DNA of 46,735 nt, from NCBI GenBank assembly GCA_021827705.1, contig JAKAUQ010000008.1:1-46735 (forward strand), written 5' to 3'. Under the pieces are notes generated by a model, which saw nothing but the letters and a program-made list of their open reading frames with translations, did not search any database and was not told the origin of the DNA. The DNA is from Actinomycetes bacterium (GTDB lineage Bacteria > Actinomycetota > Acidimicrobiia > Acidimicrobiales > RAAP-2). The position numbers and the translations under genes are program-made. Shown here one piece after another: positions 9,765 to 17,219 of this stretch (position 1 is the first letter of the stretch; every line of letters starts with the position of its first letter).

Positions 9765-9867
9765 CGGAAGTCCACGCCGTTGTCACGGTGGGTCGGCCGC
9801 GGGGCGGTCGCGAACGGTGGCCTATGATGCGCGGCCGGAACCTCCCCCGGTACCGAAAGGCTCGACC

Positions 9868-11394
9868 ATGCCCCCTCGTGACCCCCAGCGCATCCGCAAC
9901 GCGCGACTCGCGGCCCTGGTGATGTCGGCCGAGGAGGCAGCCGCCTACATCGGCCCCGGCGACAACGTGGGGATGAGCGGCTTCACCGGCTCGGGCTACC
10001 CCAAGGCCGTGCCAGCAGCCCTGGTAGAGAGGATCAAGGCCTCCACGACCCGCGGCGAGGCCTTCAGCGTCGGCGTCTGGACCGGGGCCTCCACGGCCCC
10101 CGAGCTCGACGGGGCCCTGGCCGCCGCTGGCGGCATCGACCTGCGCATGCCCTACCAGTCAGATCCGGTGACCCGGGCCAAGATCAACGCGGGTGAGCTC
10201 GACTACCTGGACCTGCACCTCTCGCACGTCGCCCAGATGGTGTGGGAGGGCTTCTTCGGCCACCTCGACGTGGCCGTCATCGAGGTCGCCGGCATCGCGA
10301 CCAACGGCGAGCTCATCCCCTCGTCCTCGGTGGGCAACAACAAGACCTGGATCGACATGGCCGACCGGGTGATCCTCGAGGTCAACTCCTGGCAGCCCAT
10401 CGAGTTCGAGGGCATGCACGACATCTACTACGGCACCGCCCTGCCCCCGCACCGCCGGCCCATCCAGATCCTCGGCCCGTCGGACCGCATCGGCGTGCCG
10501 TACCTGCGCTGCGCGCCCGAGAAGGTCGTCGCCGTGGTCGAGACCAACGCGCCGGACCGCAACGCGCCCTTCAAGCCGGTCGACGACACCTCCCGGCAGA
10601 TCGCCGGGCACGTGATCGAGTTCCTGACCCATGAGGTGCGCGCGGGCCGGCTGCCCGCGACGCTGCTGCCACTCCAGTCGGGCGTGGGCAACATCGCCAA
10701 TGCCGTCCTGGCCGAGCTCGATCGCGGTCCCTTCCGCCCGCTCACCGCCTACACCGAGGTCATCCAGGACGGGATGCTCGCCCTCTTGCGCTCGGGCACG
10801 CTGTCGTCCATCTCGGCCACGGCGTTCTCGCTCAGCCAGGACGGCGCCACCGAACTGCGCGAGCACATCAGCGACTACCGTGATCGCATTGTCCTGCGAC
10901 CCCAGGAGATCTCGAACCACCCCGAGGTCATCCGGCGTCTGGGCTGCCTGGCGATGAACGGGATCATCGAGGCCGATCTCTACGGCAACATCAACTCGAC
11001 GCACATCATGGGCACGCGCATCCAGAACGGCATCGGAGGCTCGGGCGACTTCGCGCGCAACGCGTACATCTCGATGTTCCTCACGCCCTCGACGGCGGCG
11101 GGTGGCAACATCTCGTGCATCGTGCCGATGGTGAGCCACGTCGACCACACCGAGCATGACGTCCACGTCATCGTGACCGAGAACGGGGTCGCCGACCTGC
11201 GGGGGCTGGCGCCCCGGCGTCGGGCGGCGCGCATCATCGAGAACTGCGCCCACCCCGACTATCGCGACGCCCTGCAGGACTACGTGGACCGGGCCCTGGC
11301 CCACGGCGGGCGCCACACGCCCCACCTCCTGGGCGAGGCGCTGTCGTGGCACGAGCGCTACGAGCAGACCGGCTCGATGCGCCCGCGCCCCTGA
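9868..11394 (+). CDS. Acetyl-CoA hydrolase/transferase family, probable succinate/acetate CoA-transferase
   Basis: The product belongs to family I CoA-transferases that swap CoA between succinate, acetate or propionate. The chosen ATG (9868) gives 508 residues, the usual length (about 500) for the succinyl-CoA:acetate type. The frame is open further upstream, but that part is not homologous in character. Signatures are GDNVGMSGFTGSGYPKAVP near the N-terminus, LQSGVGNIANAVL, and YTEVIQDGML with Glu297 at about the position of the catalytic Glu of AarC-type enzymes (Glu294). The C-terminal pattern is YGNINSTHIMGTRIQNGIGG and ENGVADLRGLAPRRRA. With the acetyl-CoA synthetase at 17184 and the semialdehyde dehydrogenase at 14520, it suggests succinate/acetate CoA exchange. 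The exact acid pair cannot be read from the sequence. Confidence 0.9.
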   Translation: MPPRDPQRIRNARLAALVMSAEEAAAYIGPGDNVGMSGFTGSGYPKAVPAALVERIKASTTRGEAFSVGVWTGASTAPELDGALAAAGGIDLRMPYQSDPVTRAKINAGELDYLDLHLSHVAQMVWEGFFGHLDVAVIEVAGIATNGELIPSSSVGNNKTWIDMADRVILEVNSWQPIEFEGMHDIYYGTALPPHRRPIQILGPSDRIGVPYLRCAPEKVVAVVETNAPDRNAPFKPVDDTSRQIAGHVIEFLTHEVRAGRLPATLLPLQSGVGNIANAVLAELDRGPFRPLTAYTEVIQDGMLALLRSGTLSSISATAFSLSQDGATELREHISDYRDRIVLRPQEISNHPEVIRRLGCLAMNGIIEADLYGNINSTHIMGTRIQNGIGGSGDFARNAYISMFLTPSTAAGGNISCIVPMVSHVDHTEHDVHVIVTENGVADLRGLAPRRRAARIIENCAHPDYRDALQDYVDRALAHGGRHTPHLLGEALSWHERYEQTGSMRPRP

Positions 11395-11415
11395 GGGCGC
11401 GTCCCCGAGCCCGCC

Positions 11416-12327
11416 TCACGTCACGCGACGCAACGGGACCCGTGCCGGCCGCCGCGGGGCCGCCAGCACCTTGACGAACCAGTGATGGGCGTACGGGTTG
11501 TTGCCGAAGGCCGGGACCTCGTGGTAGCCGCTGGTCCGGTACAGGCGGACCGCTTCGCGCAGCGAGGCGTGGGAGTCGAGGCGCACCTCTCGCGCGCCGT
11601 GGTGGCCAGCCCAGTCCTCGAGGGCTCCGAGCAGTCGCCGCGCCACGCCCCGGCCGCGGTGGTCCGGGTCGACCCACAGGTGCTTCAGCTCGACGGTCCC
11701 GTGCTCTTCCGGGCGGGCGATGCCGCACGCGATGGCCCACCCGGCCTCGCGCGCGACCAGGAACGCGCCACCCGCGCGGCGCAGGTCCCCCGGCGCCACC
11801 AGCGCCGTGGCGTCGAACCCCTCGGGGAACCGCTCGTCCAGCTCGGCGCCGTAGGCCGCCAGCATGCGGCGGGCCTCTGTGGACGAGGGGTCGATCTCCT
11901 CGATTGCGCCGTGCCTCGGCGCGACGTCACGTTCCACCTCGCTCAGCAAGGCCGCGAGGCGGTCACGCTGATCCGGCGTCCACGAGACCAGCACGCTGCG
12001 GACCTCCGCGATCGCCGCCTGGTCGAGCGCGTCCCAGGTGCGCCGGCCGGCCCGCGTCAGCTCGACGTGACGCGCGCGGGCGTCGCGCCCGTCGCGCCGC
12101 TCACGCGCCAGGCGGCGCGCCTCGAGATCCCGCAGCGTGCGAGACAGCTGGCTGGCATCGATCGCGAGGTGGGCCCGCACGCGCGCCACGGGCGCGCCGC
12201 CCGGACCGATATCGACGAGCACCCGGGCCTGCGTCGCCGTCAAGGACAGTGCCGCGTGCGCGCGTGCGGGCGCGTCGCGTCCCCAGAAGATCCGGCGAAC
12301 CAGACGCTCGAGGTCGTCTCCCTCCAC
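11416..12327 (-). CDS. MarR-type regulator fused to GNAT acetyltransferase
   Basis: This two-domain protein has an N-terminal MarR winged helix (about residues 1-140) and a C-terminal GCN5-related N-acetyltransferase (about 150-303). The helix-turn-helix includes AIDASQLSRTLRDLEARRLA, and the wing RRDGRDARARHVELTRAG is typical of MarR. The GNAT acetyl-CoA loop is WVDPDHRGRGVARRLLG, followed by AREVRLDSHASLREAVRLYR and a GYHEVPAFGNNPYAHHWFVK tail. The start is taken as GTG at 12327 because a TACTCT -10 box ends six bases upstream. A GTG at 12384 would add 19 residues and run into the divergent promoter. Such fusions are known in actinobacteria and proteobacteria. The acetylated substrate is unknown. 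Confidence 0.88.
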   Translation of the reverse strand: MEGDDLERLVRRIFWGRDAPARAHAALSLTATQARVLVDIGPGGAPVARVRAHLAIDASQLSRTLRDLEARRLARERRDGRDARARHVELTRAGRRTWDALDQAAIAEVRSVLVSWTPDQRDRLAALLSEVERDVAPRHGAIEEIDPSSTEARRMLAAYGAELDERFPEGFDATALVAPGDLRRAGGAFLVAREAGWAIACGIARPEEHGTVELKHLWVDPDHRGRGVARRLLGALEDWAGHHGAREVRLDSHASLREAVRLYRTSGYHEVPAFGNNPYAHHWFVKVLAAPRRPARVPLRRVT

Positions 12328-12333
12328 GGGCCG

Positions 12334-12339
12334 AGAGTA
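12334..12339 (-). promoter_or_regulatory. -10 box for leaderless MarR-GNAT gene
   Basis: On the minus strand TACTCT (12339-12334) is followed by six bases and then the GTG start at 12327. A transcript initiating 7 bases after the -10 would begin at or next to the start codon, as in actinobacterial leaderless genes. No -35 match at the right spacing was found. Confidence 0.4.
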
Positions 12340-12390
12340 CCGGACGATCGTCAAGCTTGGGACGCGCCCGAGCTCGCCAGCCACCCGGTG

Positions 12391-12396
12391 TAGGTT
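12391..12396 (+). promoter_or_regulatory. -10 box for leaderless secreted-protein gene
   Basis: TAGGTT is followed by six bases and the GTG start at 12403, with no Shine-Dalgarno, consistent with a leaderless transcript. The same hexamer appears upstream of the kdp operon. No -35 element is recognisable. Confidence 0.4.
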
Positions 12397-12402
12397 CGCA
12401 TC

Positions 12403-14427
12403 GTGAGTCGATCCCGGCGCCCGGTGAACGTCCGTGGCGCTGGCGTGGCCCTGGCCCTGGCCCTCGCGCTGATGATCGCGGCGGCTCCCGCCACCGGTGC
12501 CGGGGCGCGGGCCTCCTCGCAGTGGTCACAAGCCCAGTGCGGCGCGCCGAGCCCGCTGTCGACCAGCGTGCTCACCCAGTCGCTGACGGGCGCGCTGCAC
12601 GGCTGCCTCCGTCTGACGCCCTCGTCGTCGTCCTCGGTGAGCGTGGCCGTGCAGGGCTTCGTCACCCAGCACGCCGAGCGCTGGGCCGTCCCGCTGACCG
12701 GCCAGTCGTCAAACGTCAGCGCCGACGGCACGTTCCACCTGAGCGCAACTCCGAGCGTCGTCCATCCCGGCCAGCACGTCACCCTCACGATGACCTACCG
12801 TCACCGCCACCCCGCCGACCTCTCGGGCTACGTGGACCTGTGCTGGGACGGGTGCCAGAGCGGCCTCGACGAGCAGGGGGTGCCCACGCACGTCGTGTCG
12901 GCTCGAGTCGTGCAGGCCACGCTCGTCGTCCCGGCCGCGCCCTGGTTCCAGTGGGCGCACGGTCGCGTCACGGTACACCCGCTCACGTCGGGCACGTACC
13001 CGGTCGGCCTGGAGTGCGCTGTCGTGGGCAGTGGCTGCGCCCTGTTGCCCGCCGACGCGCAGGTGCCGGTGCGCCTCGTCGCGCCGGCCAGCGTGCCCTG
13101 CGACGCCGCGCACGCGTGCGCGTCGCTCACACTAAGCGCCACGCGGGCACAGGTCGGCGACGTCCTGGTGGTCCAGGGCCGCGCCCCGCTCGAGTCCATC
13201 ATCGGCCAGCCGTTCGGCTTCAGCCTGACCACCGAGCCCGCGCGGCCCCACGCGCCGTGGCTGCGCCTGGAGGCGACGGCCAGCCCGACCGAGCAGACCG
13301 CGGTACTCTCTCCCCGGGCCGTCACCCTGACGCCGCTGCCCGCGTGGAGTGCCGAGCCCGCGCGGCACGTTCTCACCGCGTCCTGGTCGGGGCTCGCACC
13401 GGCCACGCCCGGCCCCATCGCCGGCGACGTCACCTGGTGCGATCGCGGCCTCATCGTGGCCACCCGTTCCTCTAAGGCGACGGTGCGCATCGGCACCGCG
13501 GGCATCGCGCACGCCCTCGTCGGCAGCGGGGAGTCCCTGGTCGGGGTCGCTGGGCCACCCACGTGCGCCTCAGCCCTCGTCGATCCCGCACGTCCGCTCG
13601 TCGCCTACGCGGTCGTGGACGTCGGCGCCCACGGCGAGATCCCCCCGGTCCTGCTGGCCGGCCTCGAGACGACCGACGGGGGCCATCAGTGGCGCCTGAT
13701 CCCCCACCCGCCCGGGACCACAACGGGCGAGTTCGGAGGCTTCGTCACGCTCGGTCCGCTGGTCGAGGCGGTGTTCGCACGCTCGTCGGGCGGCGCGGTG
13801 ACCGCCGAGACGACACGGTTCGGGTCGACGCGGTGGACCACCACGACCCTGGGGTGCCCGCTGCGCGGTCCCTGCGCCACCTTTGGCGCCTACCAGCCCG
13901 GCAACTGCGCGATGAACGGCACGTGGCAGTCGCTCCTGATCGGCCGCACCTCAGCCGCGGGCACCCGCTGGGGCAGCTCGACCTGGGTCACGGCCGTGGA
14001 CGCGTGCACCTCGGTCGAGCTGGCCGCCACCGGCCCGCACGACCTCGTCCTGCTGGATCCCTCCTCGACCAGCCCGCTCCTCGCCAGCACCGATGGGGGC
14101 CACCTCTGGCAGGCCGTCGCCCTGCCGCACCTGGCCGGTCTGGCGACGAGTGGCGCCCTGGGCCTCGGGCTGGCACTGGCCCCCGACGGTTCCCTGCTCG
14201 CCCAGTTCATCGACGGCGCGAACGTGACGGTCCTGGACCGACTTGCCGTCGGCGCCTCGTCGTGGTGCCGCGCGGCCACGCTGGCGGCCCGCCTGGTCTC
14301 GGCCAGCCCGATCCGCATCGCCGGCAACGACGTCGTGTGGACGACCCAGAGCCAGACCCGATCCGCGCCCGTCGTCAACCATCGACTCGCCGTGGCCCGC
14401 CTGACGTGTGGGCCCGCGTCGGCCTGA
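12403..14427 (+). CDS. Secreted protein with BNR/Asp-box (sialidase-like) repeats
   Basis: The 674-residue product has a basic N-terminus, a hydrophobic signal core (GVALALALALMIAAAPATGAG, about residues 13-33) and a likely signal-peptidase site after Ala-rich residues. The N-terminal half (about 35-350) is beta-rich, with paired cysteines and no recognised motif. The C-terminal half contains Asp-box-like motifs TTDGGHQWRLIP and STDGGHLWQAV, which mark the turns of BNR/sialidase-like beta-propeller blades. Such motifs alone do not prove an enzyme, and the catalytic Arg triad of sialidases was not seen. The codon start is GTG with a -10 box just upstream. It is probably a cell-surface or exported protein of unknown role. 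Confidence 0.8.
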   Translation: MSRSRRPVNVRGAGVALALALALMIAAAPATGAGARASSQWSQAQCGAPSPLSTSVLTQSLTGALHGCLRLTPSSSSSVSVAVQGFVTQHAERWAVPLTGQSSNVSADGTFHLSATPSVVHPGQHVTLTMTYRHRHPADLSGYVDLCWDGCQSGLDEQGVPTHVVSARVVQATLVVPAAPWFQWAHGRVTVHPLTSGTYPVGLECAVVGSGCALLPADAQVPVRLVAPASVPCDAAHACASLTLSATRAQVGDVLVVQGRAPLESIIGQPFGFSLTTEPARPHAPWLRLEATASPTEQTAVLSPRAVTLTPLPAWSAEPARHVLTASWSGLAPATPGPIAGDVTWCDRGLIVATRSSKATVRIGTAGIAHALVGSGESLVGVAGPPTCASALVDPARPLVAYAVVDVGAHGEIPPVLLAGLETTDGGHQWRLIPHPPGTTTGEFGGFVTLGPLVEAVFARSSGGAVTAETTRFGSTRWTTTTLGCPLRGPCATFGAYQPGNCAMNGTWQSLLIGRTSAAGTRWGSSTWVTAVDACTSVELAATGPHDLVLLDPSSTSPLLASTDGGHLWQAVALPHLAGLATSGALGLGLALAPDGSLLAQFIDGANVTVLDRLAVGASSWCRAATLAARLVSASPIRIAGNDVVWTTQSQTRSAPVVNHRLAVARLTCGPASA

Positions 14428-14438
14428 GTGATCTCGCG

Positions 14439-14508
14439 GTGCGGCGGGCCCCGCCGCACTGAAGGTGAGTGATCAGCGGGGGCCCGCCACCGACGGCGGG
14501 CCCCCGCT
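14439..14508. terminator. Double hairpin, bidirectional terminator
   Basis: Two GC-rich hairpins lie between the convergent genes ending at 14427 and 14520. The first (14439-14459) is a perfect 21-base palindrome-like stem (GTGCGGCGGG / CCCGCCGCAC). The second has a perfect 14-bp stem (14475-14488 pairing with 14495-14508) and a 6-base loop. There is no U tract, which is common for high-GC actinobacterial terminators. Confidence 0.75.
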
Positions 14509-14519
14509 GGCTCGTCCCA

Positions 14520-15884
14520 TTAGGCGATGTAGAAGGTCTTGGCGTTGGTGAACTCGCGAATGCCCAGCACCGAGAGCTCGCGACCGTAGCCCGACTTCTT
14601 GATGCCGCCAAAGGGCAGCTCCGGGGTGGAGGCGACCAGCGCGTTGGCAAAGACCATGCCGGCCTCAACGCCCTCGATGGCGCGATCGATCTCGTCGCGG
14701 TCGGTCGCCCAGATCGAGCCGCCCAGGCCCCACGGCGTGGAGTTGGCCACGGCGATCGCCTCGTCGAGATCCTCGACGACCTCGACCACGGCGACGGGAC
14801 CGAACAGCTCCTCGCACCCCGCCCGGGTGTCACGGGGCACGTTGGTCAGGACCGTGGGCGCGTAGTAGTAGCCCGCGCCCTCCAGCATGGTGCCGCCCGT
14901 GCGCACGACGGCGCCCTGGGTGACCGAGTCCTGCACCTGGGCGTGCAATTGCTCGCGCTGCTCCTGGCTGACCAGCGGTCCCATCCCCGAGGCCGGGTCC
15001 ATCGGGTCACCGACGGCCACCTGGCTCATGGCCGCCGTGAAGGCGTCGATGAACTCGTCGGCGCGCTCGCGCACCACGATGAAGCGCTTGGAGGCGATGC
15101 AGCTCTGGCCGTTGTTCTGAATCCGCGCGGTGACCGCGGCGGGCACGGTGACGGCCAGGTCGGCCGAGCGGGCCACGATGAAGGCGTCCGAGCCGCCCAG
15201 CTCGAGCACACACTTCTTGAGGGCGGCGCCGGCCTGGGACGCGATGATCTGCCCGGCGGTCTCCGAGCCCGTAAGCGTGACCGCGGCGACGCGGTCATCG
15301 GCGATCAGCCGGGCCAGGTCAGCGTGACCCATGAACAGGTTGATGAACACGCCCTCGGGGAAGCCCGCCCGCCGGAACAGCTCCTCGAGGAAGTTGGCCG
15401 AGCGCGGCACGTTGTGCGCGTGCTTGAGAATGCCGACGTTGCCCGCCATGATGGCGGGCGCGGTGAAGCGGATCGCCTGCCAGAGGGCGAAGTTCCACGG
15501 CATCACCGCCAGTACCGGGCCGAGCGGCTCGTAGCGCACGCCGCTGTGGCTGGCGGGCGAGGCGATGATCTCGGTGGCCAGCATCGCCTCGGCGTGCTCG
15601 GCGTAGTAGCGCATCGTCTTGGCGCACTTGAGCACCTCGCCTTGGGCCTGGGCGTGCGTCTTGCCCATCTCGCTGGTCAGCATGGCGCCGATCTCGACGA
15701 CCTCGTCCTCCAGGATCGCGGCCGCCGCGTTCATCAGCTCACCGCGGTGCGCGAAGGGCGTCCGGCGCCACGAGCGGAACGTGGCCGCCGACAGCGCCAG
15801 CGCCGCCTCGATCTGCTCGGGCGTGTGGGACGCGAACTCCGCGACCACCTCGCCCGTGGCCGGGTTGACGGACGTGAACGACAT
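14520..15884 (-). CDS. NAD(P)-dependent succinate-semialdehyde dehydrogenase family protein
   Basis: This is an aldehyde dehydrogenase superfamily enzyme that most resembles the short GabD1/Sad type oxidising succinate semialdehyde to succinate. The ATG at 15884 is preceded by AGAGGAAGAG and gives 454 residues, typical of this subgroup. It starts with the subgroup pattern SVNPATGEVVAEF. The cofactor and active-site motifs are visible: PWNFALWQAIRF, LTGSETAGQ, ELGGSDAFIV with the general-base Glu, and NNGQSCIASKR with the catalytic Cys. The C-terminal PFGGIKKSGYGRELS is also conserved. It could feed succinate to the CoA-transferase at 9868. The substrate is inferred from subgroup resemblance. 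Confidence 0.9.
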   Translation of the reverse strand: MSFTSVNPATGEVVAEFASHTPEQIEAALALSAATFRSWRRTPFAHRGELMNAAAAILEDEVVEIGAMLTSEMGKTHAQAQGEVLKCAKTMRYYAEHAEAMLATEIIASPASHSGVRYEPLGPVLAVMPWNFALWQAIRFTAPAIMAGNVGILKHAHNVPRSANFLEELFRRAGFPEGVFINLFMGHADLARLIADDRVAAVTLTGSETAGQIIASQAGAALKKCVLELGGSDAFIVARSADLAVTVPAAVTARIQNNGQSCIASKRFIVVRERADEFIDAFTAAMSQVAVGDPMDPASGMGPLVSQEQREQLHAQVQDSVTQGAVVRTGGTMLEGAGYYYAPTVLTNVPRDTRAGCEELFGPVAVVEVVEDLDEAIAVANSTPWGLGGSIWATDRDEIDRAIEGVEAGMVFANALVASTPELPFGGIKKSGYGRELSVLGIREFTNAKTFYIA

Positions 15885-15982
15885 GTCTCTTCCTCTCTGC
15901 AGGGGCACGACACCTCGCGCGCCCACTCACTATCTCTAGTCGGTCGCCGCGAGGCGTGCGAACGCCGGGGGGCGAACGATTT

Positions 15983-16483
15983 TCACGACGGCGCCCGGAA
16001 GTCGTCGGGCATCTCGAAGGCGATGACCTCGGCCTCTACGGTGAGGATCCCGGCGACCAGGACCCGCGAGGCGACCGTGACGCGCCGGCCCGCGACGGCC
16101 GTCACCACGCCTCGGACCTCCAGGGGCGGGCCGAGGGGGGTGGGCTGACGGTAGCGCACGAGGAGTTGGCCGGTGACGCAGCGATGCGGGGGCAGCGAGT
16201 CCAGAGCCCGGCCCTCGGCCCGGTAGAGGGCGGCGGCGGCCGTGCCGGTGGAGTGGCAGTCGATGATCGAGGCCAGGAGTCCGCCGTAGACGATGCCGGG
16301 GATCGCCGTGTGGTACGGCGCGGGGGTGAAGCGCGTCACGGACTCCTCGCCGTCCCACCGGGTGGTCAGGCGATAGCCGTGCTCGTTCAAGCGGCCGCAG
16401 CCGTAGCAGTGGGCGAGGTGCTCGGGGTAGAAGTCCTGGAAGGGCCGGTCATCAGAAGGCGTCACGTCGGCATGGTAGGCCAC
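15983..16483 (-). CDS. Hotdog-fold acyl-CoA thioesterase (PaaI/THEM4-like)
   Basis: The 166-residue product fits the 4HBT hotdog superfamily. Its N-terminal part contains a CYGCGRLNEHGYRL segment, seen in THEM4-like and PaaI-like thioesterases. The active-site helix region reads HTAIPGIVYGGLLASIIDCH, with a Gly-Gly turn and an acidic/His residue set usual for this fold. The C-terminal strands are TPLGPPLEVRGVVTAVAGR. The enzyme would hydrolyse an acyl-CoA thioester in the cytoplasm. Its substrate is unknown. It diverges from padR; a nearby inner ATG (out of frame) is not used. Confidence 0.8.
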   Translation of the reverse strand: MAYHADVTPSDDRPFQDFYPEHLAHCYGCGRLNEHGYRLTTRWDGEESVTRFTPAPYHTAIPGIVYGGLLASIIDCHSTGTAAAALYRAEGRALDSLPPHRCVTGQLLVRYRQPTPLGPPLEVRGVVTAVAGRRVTVASRVLVAGILTVEAEVIAFEMPDDFRAPS

Positions 16484-16509
16484 CGGCGCGGACCGCTCGT
16501 TCCGCTGCT

Positions 16510-16537
16510 TGACCTATAGCGATATATCGCTATACTC
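16510..16537 (+). promoter_or_regulatory. padR core promoter with overlapping 20-bp palindromic operator
   Basis: A -35 box TTGACC (16510-16515) and a -10 box TATACT (16532-16537) are 16 bases apart. The spacer and most of the -10 are covered by a perfect palindrome, TATAGCGATATATCGCTATA (16516-16535). Because padR begins 30 bases downstream, this is a strong candidate for PadR autorepression. PadR-family operators are typically AT-rich inverted repeats of this kind. The divergent thioesterase gene at 16483 may share the control. Confidence 0.8.
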
Positions 16538-16567
16538 TTAGATACACCAACGAGCTGGAGGAATGCC

Positions 16568-17173
16568 ATGCACGATCACTTTCACGACACCGACGACCTG
16601 GGCGATCCCGGTCGCCCGCGCCGCGGCCCCGGCCGGCGCGGCGCGATGGGACCCTTCGGCGGTCCCTTCGGCCCCTTCGGCGGACCCTTCGCCCACGGCC
16701 ACGGCCGTGCGCGCGGCCGCGGCCGCCAACGCCGCGGCGACGTGCGCGCGGCGGTCCTCCTGGTGCTCGAAGAGGAGCCCCGCAACGGCTACCAGATCAT
16801 CCAGGAGCTGACGGATCGCTCCCACGAGGCCTGGCGACCGAGTCCCGGCTCGGTCTACCCGGTGCTCCAGCAGCTCGAGGACGAGGGCCTGATCGAGACC
16901 GTCCCGTCGGGGTCCGGGCGCACCTTCCGCCTCACGTCTGCGGGCAGCGCGCTGGTAGCCGAGAGGCGCGAGGAGCTCGGCCGTCCTTGGGAGGACGCCG
17001 CCGAGGACCTCGGCGGGCCGGCGCGCGAGCTCATCTCGACGATGCGCCAGGTGATCCTGGCCTCGCGCCAGGTCCTGATGGCCGGGTCCGAGGCCCAGGT
17101 CGAGCGCGGCACAGCGGTCCTGGCCGAGGCGCGGCGCGCGCTCTACGCCATGCTGGCCGAGGCCGACCAGTAA
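16568..17173 (+). CDS. PadR-family transcriptional regulator
   Basis: The 201-residue product has a PadR winged helix at about 58-130: GDVRAAVLLVLEEEPRNGYQ, then SPGSVYPVLQQLEDEGLIE and FRLTSAGSALV. A C-terminal helical region (about 140-201) would mediate dimerisation. Residues about 1-55 are an unusual low-complexity tail with His/Asp at the start, a GPFGGPFGPFGGPF repeat, and an Arg/Gly/His-rich stretch that may add nonspecific DNA contact or metal binding. CTGGAGGA is placed 6 bases before the ATG. The gene is preceded by its own palindromic operator and ends 10 bp from the convergent acyl-CoA synthetase gene. Confidence 0.9.
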   Translation: MHDHFHDTDDLGDPGRPRRGPGRRGAMGPFGGPFGPFGGPFAHGHGRARGRGRQRRGDVRAAVLLVLEEEPRNGYQIIQELTDRSHEAWRPSPGSVYPVLQQLEDEGLIETVPSGSGRTFRLTSAGSALVAERREELGRPWEDAAEDLGGPARELISTMRQVILASRQVLMAGSEAQVERGTAVLAEARRALYAMLAEADQ

Positions 17174-17219
17174 GCGCGGACGCTTACCCCTGGCCCAGCT
17201 CGCGCTCGAGCTGGGCCAG
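17170..17219. terminator. Paired hairpins at the padR/acyl-CoA synthetase convergence
   Basis: A 7-bp perfect stem (GTAAGCG at 17170-17176, loop CGGA, CGCTTAC at 17181-17187) contains both convergent stop codons. It is followed by a 13-bp perfect stem (17190-17202 pairing with 17207-17219, 4-base loop) that lies inside the last codons of the synthetase gene. No U tract is present. It probably acts in both directions. Confidence 0.6.

Noticed and set aside
9649-9867. Extra 73 N-terminal codons for the CoA-transferase
   Set aside because: They overlap the divergent kdp leader region and have no family similarity. ATG at 9868 gives the expected length.
12403-14427. Call the BNR-repeat protein a sialidase
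   Set aside because: Asp-box motifs are present, but the catalytic arginine triad and other sialidase residues were not found.
16516-16535. Palindrome as an insertion or recombination site
   Set aside because: It lies exactly in a promoter spacer next to a PadR gene, with no mobile-element gene or target duplication nearby.
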